DNA of 5,581 nucleotides from Deltaproteobacteria bacterium. GTDB lineage: Bacteria > Myxococcota > Polyangia > Polyangiales > B10-G4. The position numbers were made by a program, and so were the translations under genes. The notes beneath the pieces are model-generated. The model did no database searches. It saw only the letters and a program-made list of their open reading frames with translations, and was not told the DNA's origin. The stretch lies in NCBI GenBank assembly GCA_019312705.1, contig JAFDCW010000355.1, forward strand, positions 1 to 5,581, read 5' to 3'. Shown here piece after piece: positions 5,441 to 5,581 of this stretch. The stretch's first letter is position 1, and each line of letters starts with the position of its first letter.

Positions 5441-5581
5441 ATGACTCTCGGCGTGGTTCTGGGGGTGTTTCTCATGGGCCAGGCGCCGGGGGCGGCTCGG
5501 GCGGTCGGGGAGGGCGGGGCCGAGGCTGTTTCCGAGGCCGTTCCCGCTCCCGCTCCCGCTCCCGTTCCCGTTCCCGTCGCC
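5441..5581 (+). CDS. 5' end of a secreted or membrane-anchored protein with Pro-Ala/Val repeat (partial)
   Basis: An open frame from ATG 5441 runs off the right edge (47 codons seen). It begins with a hydrophobic stretch (MTLGVVLGVFLMGQAPGAAR) and an Ala-Arg-Ala site typical of signal peptidase I cleavage. A Gly/Ala/Glu segment follows, then a Pro-Ala/Pro-Val repeat, the kind of flexible linker common in periplasmic or envelope proteins. GAG lies 6 nt before this ATG. An in-frame ATG at 5411 would add 10 residues including an Arg, giving a more normal signal-peptide n-region, but would leave only 8 bp to the pilT ATG. The gene is divergent from pilT and shares its upstream DNA. No domain is visible yet, so no function is assigned. 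Confidence 0.55.
   Translation, partial: MTLGVVLGVFLMGQAPGAARAVGEGGAEAVSEAVPAPAPAPVPVPVA
5540..5581 (+). repeat. Tandem hexanucleotide repeat (GYTCCC) in coding sequence
   Basis: Six consecutive hexamers, GTTCCC, three GCTCCC, then two GTTCCC (5540-5575), are followed by a degenerate GTCGCC at the window edge. They are in frame with the ATG at 5441 and encode alternating Val/Ala and Pro. Because the unit is 6 bp, copy-number changes by slippage would lengthen or shorten the linker without a frameshift. The array may continue past the window. Confidence 0.85.

Noticed and set aside
1..5581. CRISPR array, tRNA, rRNA or intact transposase
   Set aside because: No regularly spaced direct repeats, cloverleaf sequence, rRNA-like conserved stretch or transposase motif was found on either strand.

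Overview
The window is GC-rich with strongly G/C-ending codons. Its gene types are a stand-alone FHA-GGDEF diguanylate cyclase, a PilT-type motor ATPase, a transpeptidase-only penicillin-binding protein, and a PfkB kinase whose N-terminus has a 'VVGHVEWV' opening. Together they suggest a Gram-negative bacterium of the Myxococcota or a related deltaproteobacterial lineage. This placement is an inference from protein style and base composition; there is no marker gene.

Layout, left to right: (1) the 3' end of an unrecognised + strand gene with a Lys/Thr/Ala/Pro-rich tail, ending at 299; (2) a 180-bp gap holding a 106-bp nested palindrome (376-481), which touches the stop codon of (3) a minus-strand FHA-GGDEF diguanylate cyclase; (4) a 62-bp divergent promoter gap; (5) a + strand transpeptidase-only penicillin-binding protein with a signal anchor and an acidic linker; (6) a three-gene minus-strand cluster running from right to left, pilT-like ATPase, then inorganic pyrophosphatase, then PfkB-family sugar kinase; (7) the start of a + strand secreted or membrane-anchored protein with an Ala-Pro/Val-Pro repeat, divergent from pilT and cut by the window edge.

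The most interesting item is the 180-bp gap between the pyrophosphatase and kinase genes. It holds a 161-bp segment with imperfect terminal inverted repeats, flanked on both sides by CTAG. One CTAG supplies the pyrophosphatase stop codon and the other sits just upstream of the kinase ribosome binding site. Removing the segment and one CTAG leaves a TAG-AGAGAG junction with 15 nt between stop and start, nearly the same as the neighbouring pilT-pyrophosphatase junction (TAG-AGAGAG, 14 nt). This looks like a small non-autonomous (MITE-like) element that entered a compact operon without breaking either reading frame.

The genes do not form one pathway. The minus-strand trio combines a pilus or secretion motor with two housekeeping or metabolic enzymes. 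The FHA-GGDEF protein would link Ser/Thr kinase signalling to c-di-GMP. The penicillin-binding protein acts on the cell wall. I see no tRNA, rRNA, CRISPR array or intact transposase gene.
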